From positions 1 to 43,368 of the forward strand of contig CAIVDO010000131.1 in assembly GCA_903904665.1 (NCBI GenBank): DNA of 43,368 nt, given 5' to 3'. The translations under genes and the position numbers were made by a program. Of the stretch, positions 11,963 to 21,989 are shown piece after piece (within the stretch, counting starts at the first letter, position 1; every line of letters begins with the position of its first letter). This DNA comes from an uncultured Actinomycetes bacterium. GTDB lineage: Bacteria > Actinomycetota > Actinomycetes > Nanopelagicales > Nanopelagicaceae. The notes beneath the pieces were generated by a model. That model searched no databases and had not been told where the DNA came from. It worked only from the letters and a program-made list of their open reading frames with translations.

Positions 11963-12762
11963 TAGAGGCAGCTGTTTTAGGTTCACCGATCTGGCACTCA
12001 TTGAGTCCGCTGTTGCATACCAGCGCATACAAAGAGTTAGGTGTTCTGGGCCATTATCAAGCTATTGAAGTTGGCGCTGGAGGTTTAGAGAGTTTCATGG
12101 GGCGCGTTGATCACAGGTGGACAGGTTTTTCACTGACGATGCCACTTAAAGAGGAAGCAGTTAAATTCGCCGATCACGTGGAGCCACTAGCTGCTCGAAT
12201 CAATAGTGCAAATACCCTTGTTAGAGATGCTGGCACATGGAGAGCTTTGACAACTGATGTTCTTGGTTTCACCGAAGCGCTCAAAATGCATGGGGTGCAG
12301 GTTTCGGGTTCAGTTGTGATCTTAGGTGCAGGAGCTACAGCGCGAGCAGCAGCTGCTGCTTGTGATGGGTTGGCTGCAGATATCACGGTTGTCAATCGCT
12401 CATTGAATCGAATTGAGGCTATGTCAGAGAGCGTTGAGAACTCTGAACTCAATTTTGTTGATTGGTCACAGATGCATGTCCTAGAAGATGCAGATTTAGT
12501 TATTAGTACGACACCAGCCGGTGTGAGCGATGCAATCGCACTACCTAGCAAAACATCTGCCCCATTTTTCGAAGCTCTTTACAAACCATGGCCAACAGTT
12601 GCTTCCAGTGAATGGTCATTGCGAGGTGGCTTGGTAATCGATGGCTTAGATTTATTAATTCATCAGGCGATGGCACAGATTGAGATTTTTTCAGCGCGCA
12701 CCTTTGATAAGGAATCCATGTATTCCTTGCTTCGAGCAGTTGGTGTAGACGCTCTCAAGTAA
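11959..12762 (+). CDS. aroE: Shikimate dehydrogenase (TTG start)
   Basis: LGSPIWHSLSPLLHTSAYKELG; FSLTMPLKE; VILGAGATARAAAAA; DGLDLLIHQAMAQ. Confidence 0.93.
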   Translation: MIEAAVLGSPIWHSLSPLLHTSAYKELGVLGHYQAIEVGAGGLESFMGRVDHRWTGFSLTMPLKEEAVKFADHVEPLAARINSANTLVRDAGTWRALTTDVLGFTEALKMHGVQVSGSVVILGAGATARAAAAACDGLAADITVVNRSLNRIEAMSESVENSELNFVDWSQMHVLEDADLVISTTPAGVSDAIALPSKTSAPFFEALYKPWPTVASSEWSLRGGLVIDGLDLLIHQAMAQIEIFSARTFDKESMYSLLRAVGVDALK

Positions 12763-12809
12763 TCCACAGCAGCGATATTTGAACTCCTAGGCTCAATTAG
12801 AGTCGCCTT

Positions 12810-13211
12810 GTGATCATCTTTGCCTTAGCACTTCCTATCATCATCGCAGATTGTCATAGCCGCAAAATTCCAAATATCTATCTATATTTCTATACATACG
12901 TCGGTGCAATGATTTGTGTTGTAAAAGGATTTTCAAATCTCATTCTTCTCCTACTTGTCATTGCAATTCTTGCGCTATTGCATCTTTGTGGCATGGGAAT
13001 GGGTGACTCTAAGTTAATTGCTCTGATAGTAGTTTTACTGCAATTTGATGGATTCACGCAATTCTCATCTCTTCTGATCTCTATAGCATTCGTGTCAGGA
13101 GTAGAGATATCGCTATATATGGTGGTATTCAAGGTTGTTGCACGCACAATTGCGATGGCCCCGTCGATTTTTATCGGCACAGCCCTTTATTTGGCAACGC
13201 GCGCAGCCTAA
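12810..13211 (+). CDS. A24-family prepilin peptidase, catalytic domain only (GTG start)
   Basis: Two Asp motifs: [12 protein letters not shown] and [12 protein letters not shown] (GxGD); polytopic hydrophobic; position aroE-pppA-aroC is typical for Actinobacteria. Confidence 0.8.
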   Translation: MIIFALALPIIIADCHSRKIPNIYLYFYTYVGAMICVVKGFSNLILLLLVIAILALLHLCGMGMGDSKLIALIVVLLQFDGFTQFSSLLISIAFVSGVEISLYMVVFKVVARTIAMAPSIFIGTALYLATRAA

Positions 13212-13230
13212 CTTCTGCAAGAATAGGCAC

Positions 13231-14412
13231 ATGCGTTGGTTAACTGCTGGTGAGTCACATGGTCAGGCACTGAGTGCGATCATCGAAGGCATTCCTGCCT
13301 CTGTTGAAATTACAACTGCCGATATAGATCATCATTTACAACGTCGTCGCTTGGGGTATGGGCGAGGTGCGCGTCAGAATTTTGAAGCCGATAAAGTCAC
13401 GATTCTCGGGGGAGTCAGACTAGGTCTTACCCAAGGTGGTCCCATCGCAATTCAAATCGGTAACTCTGAATGGCCTAAGTGGGAAAAAGTAATGTCAGCT
13501 GATCCGGTTCCTGAGGATGAGATTAAGGATCTTGCTAGAAATGCTCCACTGACTCGTCCACGACCTGGACATGCAGATTTAGTTGGAATGCAGAAATATA
13601 ATTTAGATGATGCGCGGCCCATATTAGAGCGCGCTAGCGCGCGAGAAACTGCAGCTCGAGTTGCATTAGGGGCAGTTGCGCGAAGTTTTCTAGAACAAAG
13701 TGTTGGAATAACTATCCTCTCGCATGTTTTATCAATAGGAAAAGCACGTGTTCCAGAAGGAACATCTCTACCTCTTGCCGAGGATTTATCTCGAATTGAT
13801 GCCGATGTCGTACGTTGCGCCGATGCCGCTACGAGTGCCTTGATGGTGAGTGAGATTGAAAAAGCGCATGCAGATGGAGATACCTTAGGTGGGGTAGTAG
13901 AAGTTCTGGCCTTTAACATGCCTCCTGGACTTGGTTCACATGTGCATTGGGATCGCAGATTAGATGCGCGTTTAGCCGGTGCGTTGATGGGGATTCAAGC
14001 GATTAAAGGTGTTGAAGTCGGCGACGGTTTTGAAACTGCTACTCGTCGCGGTTCGGTGGCACATGATGAAATCGAAAAAGACTCCACAGGTAAAATAGTT
14101 CGACGAAGCGATCGTGCTGGCGGAACAGAGGGTGGAATGTCTAACGGTGAAATTCTACGTGTTCGCGCAGCGATGAAACCGATTTCAACTGTACCTAAGG
14201 CTTTAGATACCATCGATGTAGCCACAGGGGAGAGCGCTAAGGCGATTAATCAACGTTCAGATGTCTGCGCCGTACCGGCTGCAGGTGTTGTTGCCGAAGC
14301 TATGGTTGCACTGGTATTAGCGCAGGCGGTATTAGAGAAGTTCGGTGGTGACTCAGTAACTGAAACTCGACGCAATTTCACTAGCTACATCGCGAATTTA
14401 AATTTCAAGTAA
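13231..14412 (+). CDS. aroC: Chorismate synthase
   Basis: [49 protein letters not shown]; start at ATG 13231, not ORF start 13135. Confidence 0.97.
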   Translation: MRWLTAGESHGQALSAIIEGIPASVEITTADIDHHLQRRRLGYGRGARQNFEADKVTILGGVRLGLTQGGPIAIQIGNSEWPKWEKVMSADPVPEDEIKDLARNAPLTRPRPGHADLVGMQKYNLDDARPILERASARETAARVALGAVARSFLEQSVGITILSHVLSIGKARVPEGTSLPLAEDLSRIDADVVRCADAATSALMVSEIEKAHADGDTLGGVVEVLAFNMPPGLGSHVHWDRRLDARLAGALMGIQAIKGVEVGDGFETATRRGSVAHDEIEKDSTGKIVRRSDRAGGTEGGMSNGEILRVRAAMKPISTVPKALDTIDVATGESAKAINQRSDVCAVPAAGVVAEAMVALVLAQAVLEKFGGDSVTETRRNFTSYIANLNFK

Positions 14413-14414
14413 CA

Positions 14415-14915
14415 ATGCCTAGAGTTATCTTGATCGGTCCGCCAGGATGCGGTAAATCTACTGTCGGCGCAGCGATTGCACGAAGGATTGGCAGCGATTT
14501 CATAGATACGGATTCACTCGTTGAGAAAAACTACGGTCATAAGATTTCGGATATCTTTGTTGATAAGGGTGAAGATTTCTTCCGTGAGCTAGAGTTCAAA
14601 GCCCTAGAAGATGGCCTAAATAACCCACACTGTGTTCTCTCTCTTGGTGGCGGTGCGCCGATTTCACCTAGAGCCCAAGAGCTTCTGAGAACCAAGCAGA
14701 TCCCGACAATATTTTTAGATGTTTCGCTAGCCGTTGCAGCCCCTCGTGTAGGTTTCAATCGAGATAGGCCACTACTCCTAGGAAATCCACGTGCGCAGTG
14801 GCAAGGGCTATCGCAGACACGCAGACCGATTTATGAATCTTTAGCAACTACAGTGATTAAAGTTGACGCTATGTCCGTGAGCGAAATTGTTGATCAGATT
14901 GAAAAGGCGATTTGA
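14415..14915 (+). CDS. aroK: Shikimate kinase
   Basis: Walker A GPPGCGKSTVG; DFIDTDSLVE; LSLGGGAP; RPLL; YE. Confidence 0.95.
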   Translation: MPRVILIGPPGCGKSTVGAAIARRIGSDFIDTDSLVEKNYGHKISDIFVDKGEDFFRELEFKALEDGLNNPHCVLSLGGGAPISPRAQELLRTKQIPTIFLDVSLAVAAPRVGFNRDRPLLLGNPRAQWQGLSQTRRPIYESLATTVIKVDAMSVSEIVDQIEKAI

Positions 14916-15970
14916 TGCATACTATCCGCGTTCATGCCGAGCATGATTATGATGTCGTAATCGGATGCGATTGGCGCCAATCACTTTCCCAGCTTCTGGC
15001 CCCTTACACAAGAGTTGCAGTTGTCTTCTCATCGGCTATGCGAGATCGCGTAAAGGATGCGCAATCACACGATAGTGAAATTCATTACTTCGAAGTGGCA
15101 GATGGTGAAAGTGCGAAAAGCTCTGCAAGTTTGCACTCTTTATGGAACTGGCTAGGAGCTGCTGGCTTTACTCGCTCTGATGTGATTGTAGGCGTAGGCG
15201 GGGGAACTATCACTGATTTAGCCGGCTTTGCTGCTGCCTCTTGGCTGCGCGGAGTTAACTGGATCGCTGTTCCAACTACTCTGGCTGGAATGGTCGATGC
15301 TGCAATTGGCGGAAAAACTGGAATTAATAGTGATTACGGTAAGAATCTCATCGGTGCATTTCACTCTCCGCAAAAGGTTCTTATTGATACTTCGTGGTTA
15401 AGCACGCTTTCAGATCGCGATTTTGCCGCGGGTTTAGCTGAGGTAATTAAGACGGGCTTCATTGCCGATGATGAGATCTTGAAAGCTATTTCGGGTAAGA
15501 AGATTACTGATATTCGCCATGATGAATCAACTGTGCTTGATCTAATAACTCGTTCTGTAGCAGTTAAGGCCCATGTCGTAGGCGGTGATTTCAAAGAGAG
15601 TTTTAATCGCGAGATACTTAACTACGGTCATACTTTGGCTCATGCCATTGAAATTGATAGTAAATATGAGTTACGCCATGGGGAGGCTGTATCGATTGGC
15701 TTAGTTTTCGCAGCTGAACTGGCCGGAGTTAAATCTTTGTTAGATACATCAATTATCGATATGCATCGCCAGATTTTGAGCCAAGCCGGACTTCCAACAA
15801 CATATCCTGCAGCCAAATGGCAAAAACTCTATCCATTACTTGCTCTAGATAAGAAAGCGCGTGGCCATCAACTGCGATTTGTTGCGCTAACGGCTATTGG
15901 CCAAGTAATTCGTATCGAGGATGCAAATGAAAGCGAACTCACCAGGGCATATGAGAGAATCAGCTCATGA
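14912..15970 (+). CDS. aroB: 3-dehydroquinate synthase
   Basis: VGVGGGTITDLAGFAAASWLRGVNWIAVPTTLAGMVDAAIGGKTGIN; NYGHTLAHAIE; RHGEAVSIGL. Confidence 0.97.
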   Translation: MMHTIRVHAEHDYDVVIGCDWRQSLSQLLAPYTRVAVVFSSAMRDRVKDAQSHDSEIHYFEVADGESAKSSASLHSLWNWLGAAGFTRSDVIVGVGGGTITDLAGFAAASWLRGVNWIAVPTTLAGMVDAAIGGKTGINSDYGKNLIGAFHSPQKVLIDTSWLSTLSDRDFAAGLAEVIKTGFIADDEILKAISGKKITDIRHDESTVLDLITRSVAVKAHVVGGDFKESFNREILNYGHTLAHAIEIDSKYELRHGEAVSIGLVFAAELAGVKSLLDTSIIDMHRQILSQAGLPTTYPAAKWQKLYPLLALDKKARGHQLRFVALTAIGQVIRIEDANESELTRAYERISS

Positions 15971-16398
15971 AGATTATGGTGATTAACGGCCCAAATTTGG
16001 CTCGTCTAGATATTCGTGACTCTTCTATTTACGGTGATCTGAACTATGCAGAGCTTCAATCTTTAATAGAAAGCGCTGCAAAGAGCGCAGGCTTTATCGC
16101 AGAGGTTAGACAGAGCAATGATGAAGCCACAATTATTGAATGGCTACATGAGGCCGCAGATGCAAAAACTCCAGTGATTATTAACCCAGCTGCATTTACA
16201 CATTATTCATATGCAATTCGTGATGCCGCCGAACTATTATCGGCTCCCTTGATCGAAGTTCATTTATCAAATCCCATGGCGCGCGAGGAGTTTCGCCATA
16301 CCTCAGTGATTTCAGGTGTTGCACATGGAACTATCGCTGGCTTTGGTCCCAATTCCTATGTTTTAGCGATTAATGCACTCAAAGCCCTGCTCGGCTAG
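15967..16398 (+). CDS. aroQ: Type II 3-dehydroquinate dehydratase
   Basis: INGPNLARLDIRDSSIYG; RQSNDEATIIEWLHEA; NPAAFTHYSYAIRDA; EVHLSN; GFGPNSYVLA. Confidence 0.94.
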   Translation: MKIMVINGPNLARLDIRDSSIYGDLNYAELQSLIESAAKSAGFIAEVRQSNDEATIIEWLHEAADAKTPVIINPAAFTHYSYAIRDAAELLSAPLIEVHLSNPMAREEFRHTSVISGVAHGTIAGFGPNSYVLAINALKALLG

Positions 16399-16500
16399 GT
16401 GCGAAAAAACTAGAGATATTTGCGGGTATCCTTAACCCCTTGCCATTGACGTTCAATGGCCATCATCAATTGACTATAGATATGAGTGGGGTTTTCAATC

Positions 16501-17061
16501 GTGGCAACAACAGCTGATCTTAAAAATGGAATTACTCTTGATATGGATAATGCCCTCTGGACCGTTGTTGAGTTCCAGCACGTTAAGCCAGGTAAAGGTC
16601 CAGCTTTCGTTCGCACAAAGCTTAAGTCGGTTTTGACTGGAAAAGTTATTGACCGCACATTTAACTCAGGTGTCAAAATTGAAATCGCAATTCTAGAAAA
16701 GCGCGATATGCAGTATCTCTACAAAGAGGGCGATGATTTTGTATTTATGGACTCTAAGACTTATGACCAGATGACAATCTCAGCAGCAGTTGTTGGTGAC
16801 ATGGCCAATTACATGTTAGAAAATACGGATGCTGTTGTCGCTGTTAATGAAGGCAATCCGCTATATATTGAATTAGCTGCATCTGTGCCGTTGAAGATCA
16901 CGTATACCGAACCAGGAATCCAAGGAGATCGCTCTTCTGGCGGCACCAAGCCAGCAACAGTTGAGACTGGTATTGAAATTCAAGTCCCACTATTTATCAA
17001 ACAGGACGAGGTTGTCATGGTTGATACTCGCGATGGGTCATATCAAGGCCGCGCTAACTAG
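16501..17061 (+). CDS. efp: Elongation factor P
   Basis: [13 protein letters not shown]...[41 protein letters not shown] at 16501 favoured over ORF GTG at 16486 by family N-terminus. Confidence 0.95.
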   Translation: MATTADLKNGITLDMDNALWTVVEFQHVKPGKGPAFVRTKLKSVLTGKVIDRTFNSGVKIEIAILEKRDMQYLYKEGDDFVFMDSKTYDQMTISAAVVGDMANYMLENTDAVVAVNEGNPLYIELAASVPLKITYTEPGIQGDRSSGGTKPATVETGIEIQVPLFIKQDEVVMVDTRDGSYQGRAN

Positions 17062-17483
17062 TGTCTGCTCGCAGTAAAGCCCGTAAGCAAGCTTTAGATC
17101 TACTTTTTGAGGCAGATATTCGCGGCACAAGTTCACTAGATACTCTCAATCTACGTGATGTTGTTGAATCAGGCCCAGATGCTCGACCTATTCGCGATTA
17201 CACCCGATTGCTTGTTGTAGGCGTTAATGAGAACTCTCGAAAGATTGATGAACTGATAACAACCTATGCCCAGGGCTGGGATATGGATCGTTTACCAAAT
17301 GTTGATCGCAACATATTAAGACTTGGTATCTATGAAATTCTTTGGGCCAGTGATATTCCCGACGGTGTAGCAATCGATGAAGCCCTTGATTTAGCCAAAG
17401 AGCTCTCTACCGATGAGTCAGCGGGCTATATCCACGGTGTTTTAGGGCGAATTTCATCCCTAAAGGAAAATCTCTCTATTTAA
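17061..17483 (+). CDS. nusB: Transcription antitermination factor NusB (GTG start)
   Basis: SARSKARKQALDLLFEADIR; PNVDRNILRLGIYEILW; IPDGVAIDEALDLAKELSTDESAGYIHGVLGRI. Confidence 0.94.
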   Translation: MSARSKARKQALDLLFEADIRGTSSLDTLNLRDVVESGPDARPIRDYTRLLVVGVNENSRKIDELITTYAQGWDMDRLPNVDRNILRLGIYEILWASDIPDGVAIDEALDLAKELSTDESAGYIHGVLGRISSLKENLSI

Positions 17484-17961
17484 CTTCGACGAGCAACTGC
17501 TTTAGCTGTAGATAGCTCACTAATTCATCGATGCTACATCCAATGGACAGTGTGAGATATTCAAAATCCTTTTCACGCAAGGAGAGAACCTCGCCGTTGA
17601 AATCCTGGCGCAGATTAATAACTCCAGCTATAAATGAGAGCAAAATCTTGTGCGTCAATGAAACATCACTGCGCTGTGATTGTGTAAATTCACGCACACG
17701 GCGCAGATCGATGATGATCGTGTTGAACGTAGTGTGTGTAGGTGAGTGGCCAGTTAAGAGATAGGCCAGCGGGATTTCATAAAAATCAGCGATCTCATGC
17801 GCCTTTTTCACAGTTAAGGCGCGATCACTGCGCTCATAGGAGCCAAGGGAGATGGCATTTATTCCCCCGCCACTTTGCACTTGAACGTCGATAAGGGTCA
17901 GGCCTCGTGAGCGGCGAATGGAGCGAAGGCGTGCTGCGATTTCATCTAATGGTGAGTTCAT
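17476..17961 (-). CDS. bldD: BldD-like transcriptional regulator (Xre HTH + C-terminal c-di-GMP-binding-like domain)
   Basis: LRSIRRSRGLTLIDVQVQSGGGINAISLGSYERSDRALTVKKAHEIADFYEIPLAYLL and LRQDFNGEVLSLREKD match BldD as I recall it; located between nusB and pyrR. Start chosen at ATG 17961 (TACTCT-N6-ATG); longer GTG start at 17988 is possible. Confidence 0.8.
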   Translation of the reverse strand: MNSPLDEIAARLRSIRRSRGLTLIDVQVQSGGGINAISLGSYERSDRALTVKKAHEIADFYEIPLAYLLTGHSPTHTTFNTIIIDLRRVREFTQSQRSDVSLTHKILLSFIAGVINLRQDFNGEVLSLREKDFEYLTLSIGCSIDELVSYLQLKQLLVEVK

Positions 17962-18027
17962 GGAGTCAGAGTAGGTAGAAGCGGACACACACGAAGGTAG
18001 ATATCCACAGGGAGAATCTCTTGCTGC

Positions 18028-18033
18028 TATAGT
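18028..18033 (+). promoter_or_regulatory. Probable extended -10 element of the pyr operon (TGC-TATAGT)
   Basis: tgcTATAGT about 50 nt before pyrR ATG; no clear -35. Confidence 0.45.
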
Positions 18034-18054
18034 CGGCCCCGCATCCTTTAACGA

Positions 18055-18072
18055 CCCATCCTGCGAGGTGGG
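18055..18072 (+). promoter_or_regulatory. PyrR-binding RNA hairpin in pyrR leader
   Basis: CCCA-TCCTGCGAGG-TGGG: stem with UCCNGNGAGG loop characteristic of PyrR-binding RNAs, directly abutting SD GGGGAAGGAGA of pyrR. Confidence 0.75.
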
Positions 18073-18085
18073 GAAGGAGATTTAC

Positions 18086-18619
18086 ATGAGCGTAGCCCTG
18101 TCCGCACAGGATATTTCACGTGCGTTGACCCGTATTTCCCATGAGATTCTTGAACGCAATCATGGTTCAACCGATATCACGATTCTCGGAATACCAACTC
18201 GTGGAGCACATTTAGCCCAACGAATTGCCTCACTTATGAGTGCAATTGAAGGCAAAGAGATCCCTTTTGGAACTCTCGATATAACTTTGTACCGCGATGA
18301 TCTACGACTTCGCCCACCAAGAACAATAATGCCAACCTCAATTCCATCTATCGGCATTCAAGGTCGAGATGTAGTCCTTATCGATGATGTTCTTTACTCA
18401 GGCCGCACTATTCGCGCAGCTTTAGATGCTCTCGGTGAAGTTGGCCGTCCACGTAGCGTCCAACTTGCCGTTTTAGTTGATCGTGGACATCGACAACTGC
18501 CTATTCGCGCAGATTATGTGGGCAAGAATCTGCCAACCTCAGAGCAGCAATCAGTCAAAGTTCAGTTAACTGAAATCGATGGCGTGGATGAAGTTGTTAT
18601 CGAAGGGCAGGCTAACTAA
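18086..18619 (+). CDS. pyrR: PyrR bifunctional pyr operon regulator/uracil phosphoribosyltransferase
   Basis: [57 protein letters not shown] (PRPP motif); [29 protein letters not shown] at 18086 follows strong SD. Confidence 0.95.
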   Translation: MSVALSAQDISRALTRISHEILERNHGSTDITILGIPTRGAHLAQRIASLMSAIEGKEIPFGTLDITLYRDDLRLRPPRTIMPTSIPSIGIQGRDVVLIDDVLYSGRTIRAALDALGEVGRPRSVQLAVLVDRGHRQLPIRADYVGKNLPTSEQQSVKVQLTEIDGVDEVVIEGQAN

Positions 18620-19569
18620 TGCGCCATCTACTCTCGATTAGTGATTTAACTGCCCTAGATGCAATCTCAATCTTAGATACTGCTACCGAGTTAGCACGCA
18701 TCAATGAAGGACAAGTAAAGAAACTTCCAACGTTGCGAGGGCGCACAATAGTAAATCTTTTTGCCGAAGACTCTACGCGTACCCGCATCTCTTTTGAAGC
18801 CGCTGCCAAGCGTTTATCTGCCGATGTAATCAATTTCTCTGCAAAGGGATCAAGTGTTAGCAAGGGCGAATCTTTAAAGGATACTGCGCAGACTTTGCAA
18901 GCAATGGGAGCAGATGCTGTTGTCATTCGACACTCTGCATCGGGTGCAGCGCAACGTCTAGCTGATTTGGAGTGGATGTCTGGAAGTGTGATCAATGCCG
19001 GTGATGGTACGCATGAACATCCCAGTCAAGCTCTTCTCGATGCTTTCACAATACGTAAACATTTAGGAAAAGGTGCCAGTGATTTGACTGGTTTACGCAT
19101 TGCAATTGTTGGCGACGTATTGCACTCTAGAGTCGCCCGTTCAAATGTTCTTCTTTTATCCTTACTCGGCGCCGATGTTGTTTTAGTTGCCCCACCAACG
19201 TTACTTCCTGTTGGAGTCGAAAGTTGGCCCGCATCAGTGTCTTATGATTTTGATCAAGTGATACCTAATGTAGATGCGATCATGATGTTGCGTGTCCAAC
19301 AAGAAAGAATGACCGATCTCTTTTTCCCTAATTCCCGTGAATACTCACGATATTTTGGTCTCAATTCAGAGCGCATGTCGCAGATGGCAAAGCATGCAAT
19401 TGTTATGCACCCTGGCCCAATGAATCGTGGATTAGAGATATCAGCCGATGTTGCCGACAGTGCACGATCTGTAATCGTCGAACAGGTAACAAATGGAGTC
19501 AATGTTCGTATGGCAATTTTGTATGTCTTGCTCGCAGGTGGACCACTGGAAGTAGGTACTAATCAATGA
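18619..19569 (+). CDS. pyrB: Aspartate carbamoyltransferase catalytic subunit
   Basis: [67 protein letters not shown]. Confidence 0.96.
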   Translation: MRHLLSISDLTALDAISILDTATELARINEGQVKKLPTLRGRTIVNLFAEDSTRTRISFEAAAKRLSADVINFSAKGSSVSKGESLKDTAQTLQAMGADAVVIRHSASGAAQRLADLEWMSGSVINAGDGTHEHPSQALLDAFTIRKHLGKGASDLTGLRIAIVGDVLHSRVARSNVLLLSLLGADVVLVAPPTLLPVGVESWPASVSYDFDQVIPNVDAIMMLRVQQERMTDLFFPNSREYSRYFGLNSERMSQMAKHAIVMHPGPMNRGLEISADVADSARSVIVEQVTNGVNVRMAILYVLLAGGPLEVGTNQ

Positions 19570-20873
19570 CATCTCAACGTTATTTACTCAAAGGTGGAAA
19601 AGTTCTTGGTGGCGCCGCAGCTGATATTTTGATAGTAGATGGAGTCATTGAAAATATCGCAGCGTCATTGAGCCATGAATCAGCTCGCACTATCGACATC
19701 TCAGGAAATGTTGTCCTACCTGGGTTAGTTGATCTACACACACATCTGCGCGAACCCGGACGTGAGGATTCTGAGACCGTACTAAGTGCAAGTAGAGCCG
19801 GCGCAAAAGGCGGCTTCACTGCACTATCAGCGATGGCAAACACTTCACCGGTTGCAGACACAGCCGGAGTTGTTGAACAGGTTTATCGCCTTGGTCGCGA
19901 AGCTGGATTACTAGATGTATTTCCTATTGGAGCTGTAACACAGGGGCTTAAAGGCGAACAACTCTCTGAAATTGGCGCAATGGCAGATTCAGTTGCTCGA
20001 GTTCGCGTCTTTAGTGATGATGGGAACTGCGTTTTTGATCCGCTAGTGATGCGTAGAGCTCTGGAATACATTAAGAAATTCGATGGCGTCATAGCCCAAC
20101 ATGCACAGGAGCCACGTTTAACTATTGGTGCGCAGATGAATGAAGGAAGCGTAAGCGCACGACTTGGACTTAAAGGTTGGCCAGCTATTGCAGAGGAAGC
20201 GATTATTGCCCGAGATGTTTTATTGGCAGATCACGTCAAATCTCGTCTTCATATCTGTCATGTGACCACAGCTGGGGGAGTCGAAATCATCCGTTGGGCT
20301 AAAGCTCGCGGAATTGCAGTTACTGCCGAAGTAACGCCTCATCACTTACTTTTGACCGACGATTTGGCTAGTTCGTATGACCCGATATTTAAGGTTAATC
20401 CTCCACTTAGAACGACAAGTGATGTCATGGCTTTGCGTGAAGCTTTGGCCGATGGAACTATCGATATCGTGGCAACAGATCATGCACCACATTCAAGTGA
20501 AACCAAAGATTGCGAATGGCAGGAAGCTTCATTTGGAATGATTGGGCTTGAGACTGCGCTTTCAATTGTCAATAAAACAATGGTTGAGAGCCATTTAATG
20601 GATTGGGCGCAAGTTGCAGATCGACTTTCAACGGCGCCGGCGCAAATTGGTAGATATGAACGCCAGGGCCAAGGAGTAATAGTTGGCGCACCAGCGAATA
20701 TAACTGTGATTAATACAACGCGCAGTTGGATGGTTGATCGCGATTTGGTTCTCTCTAAGAGCCGCAATACTCCTTACCATGGCTATGAATTACCTGGCGT
20801 AGTTACCCATACATTCTTTGATGGCGCAGCAACTCTGATAGATGGAAAAGTTATAGACAAGGTGGCGATGTAG
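19566..20873 (+). CDS. pyrC: Dihydroorotase
   Basis: [55 protein letters not shown]. Confidence 0.96.
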   Translation: MTSQRYLLKGGKVLGGAAADILIVDGVIENIAASLSHESARTIDISGNVVLPGLVDLHTHLREPGREDSETVLSASRAGAKGGFTALSAMANTSPVADTAGVVEQVYRLGREAGLLDVFPIGAVTQGLKGEQLSEIGAMADSVARVRVFSDDGNCVFDPLVMRRALEYIKKFDGVIAQHAQEPRLTIGAQMNEGSVSARLGLKGWPAIAEEAIIARDVLLADHVKSRLHICHVTTAGGVEIIRWAKARGIAVTAEVTPHHLLLTDDLASSYDPIFKVNPPLRTTSDVMALREALADGTIDIVATDHAPHSSETKDCEWQEASFGMIGLETALSIVNKTMVESHLMDWAQVADRLSTAPAQIGRYERQGQGVIVGAPANITVINTTRSWMVDRDLVLSKSRNTPYHGYELPGVVTHTFFDGAATLIDGKVIDKVAM

Positions 20874-21989
20874 ATGGCAGTTGCTTATCTTGTTCTAGAT
20901 GATGGCAGAATCTTTGAAGGGCGCTCATGGGGAGCCACAGGTCGTACATGTGGTGAAGCTGTATTTCAAACTGGAATGACGGGCTACCAAGAGACTCTGA
21001 CCGACCCTTCATATCATAAGCAGGTAGTTGTGATGACTGCGCCCCATATCGGGAACACTGGGGTTAATACTGCCGATAATGAATCCTCCAAAATTTGGGT
21101 AGCTGGGTATGTTGTACGAAATCCTTCTTCGTTAACTTCAAACTGGCGTGCAGAAAATGATCTGGAATCTGAGTTGATTAAACAAGAGATCATTGGAATT
21201 CAAAGCGTTGATACCAGGGCTATCACACGTCATTTACGTGATCGAGGTTCAATGCGTGTTGGCATATTTTCAGATCTTGAACTTTCGAGAGAGGAGATGG
21301 TCGTAGAAGTACGCAAATCCGCCCAGATGTCTGGTGCTTATCTTGTTGCCGATGTTTCGACTGCCAAAAAATATGTTGTACCTGCTATAGGTAAGAAACG
21401 TTTTGTTGTTGCCGCCCTTGATCTAGGAATTAAAGCAGCCACTCCGCGAATGCTTTCAGAGCGTGGCGTAGAAGTGCATGTCATGCCGTACAACTCAACT
21501 GTGGAAGATATCAACTCAATTAATCCAGATGGCGTATTTCTATCTAATGGACCAGGTGATCCAGCCACAATGACCCAGACGATTGAATTAGTCCGCATGA
21601 TCTTAGCTGCGCAGATTCCAATCTTTGGTATTTGCTTTGGACATCAAATTCTTGGCCGCGCACTAGGTTTTGAAACCTACAAATTGCAGTTCGGACATCG
21701 TGGTATTAACCAACCAGTAATCGATAAGAACACTCAAAAAGTTGAGATCACTGCGCACAACCATGGTTTTGCTGTGAAAGCGCCCACCGATGCACAGTTC
21801 ACAACTGTCTATGGTCCTGGCGAGGTTACACACGTGAGTCTTAATGATGGGGTCGTTGAAGGATTACAACTTCTCGATGCGCCTGCTTTTTCAGTGCAGT
21901 ACCACCCAGAAGCAGCAGCTGGACCACATGATGCGGCATATCTTTTCGATCGCTTCGTTGATTTAATGGCAAAGAAGGTGAACGCTTAA
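20874..21989 (+). CDS. carA: Carbamoyl-phosphate synthase small subunit
   Basis: [67 protein letters not shown]. Confidence 0.96.
   Translation: MAVAYLVLDDGRIFEGRSWGATGRTCGEAVFQTGMTGYQETLTDPSYHKQVVVMTAPHIGNTGVNTADNESSKIWVAGYVVRNPSSLTSNWRAENDLESELIKQEIIGIQSVDTRAITRHLRDRGSMRVGIFSDLELSREEMVVEVRKSAQMSGAYLVADVSTAKKYVVPAIGKKRFVVAALDLGIKAATPRMLSERGVEVHVMPYNSTVEDINSINPDGVFLSNGPGDPATMTQTIELVRMILAAQIPIFGICFGHQILGRALGFETYKLQFGHRGINQPVIDKNTQKVEITAHNHGFAVKAPTDAQFTTVYGPGEVTHVSLNDGVVEGLQLLDAPAFSVQYHPEAAAGPHDAAYLFDRFVDLMAKKVNA

Noticed and set aside
18068-18085. Upstream GTG start for pyrR given by the ORF track
   Set aside because: It falls inside the PyrR-binding hairpin, overlapping the SD; ATG 18086 has ideal SD spacing.
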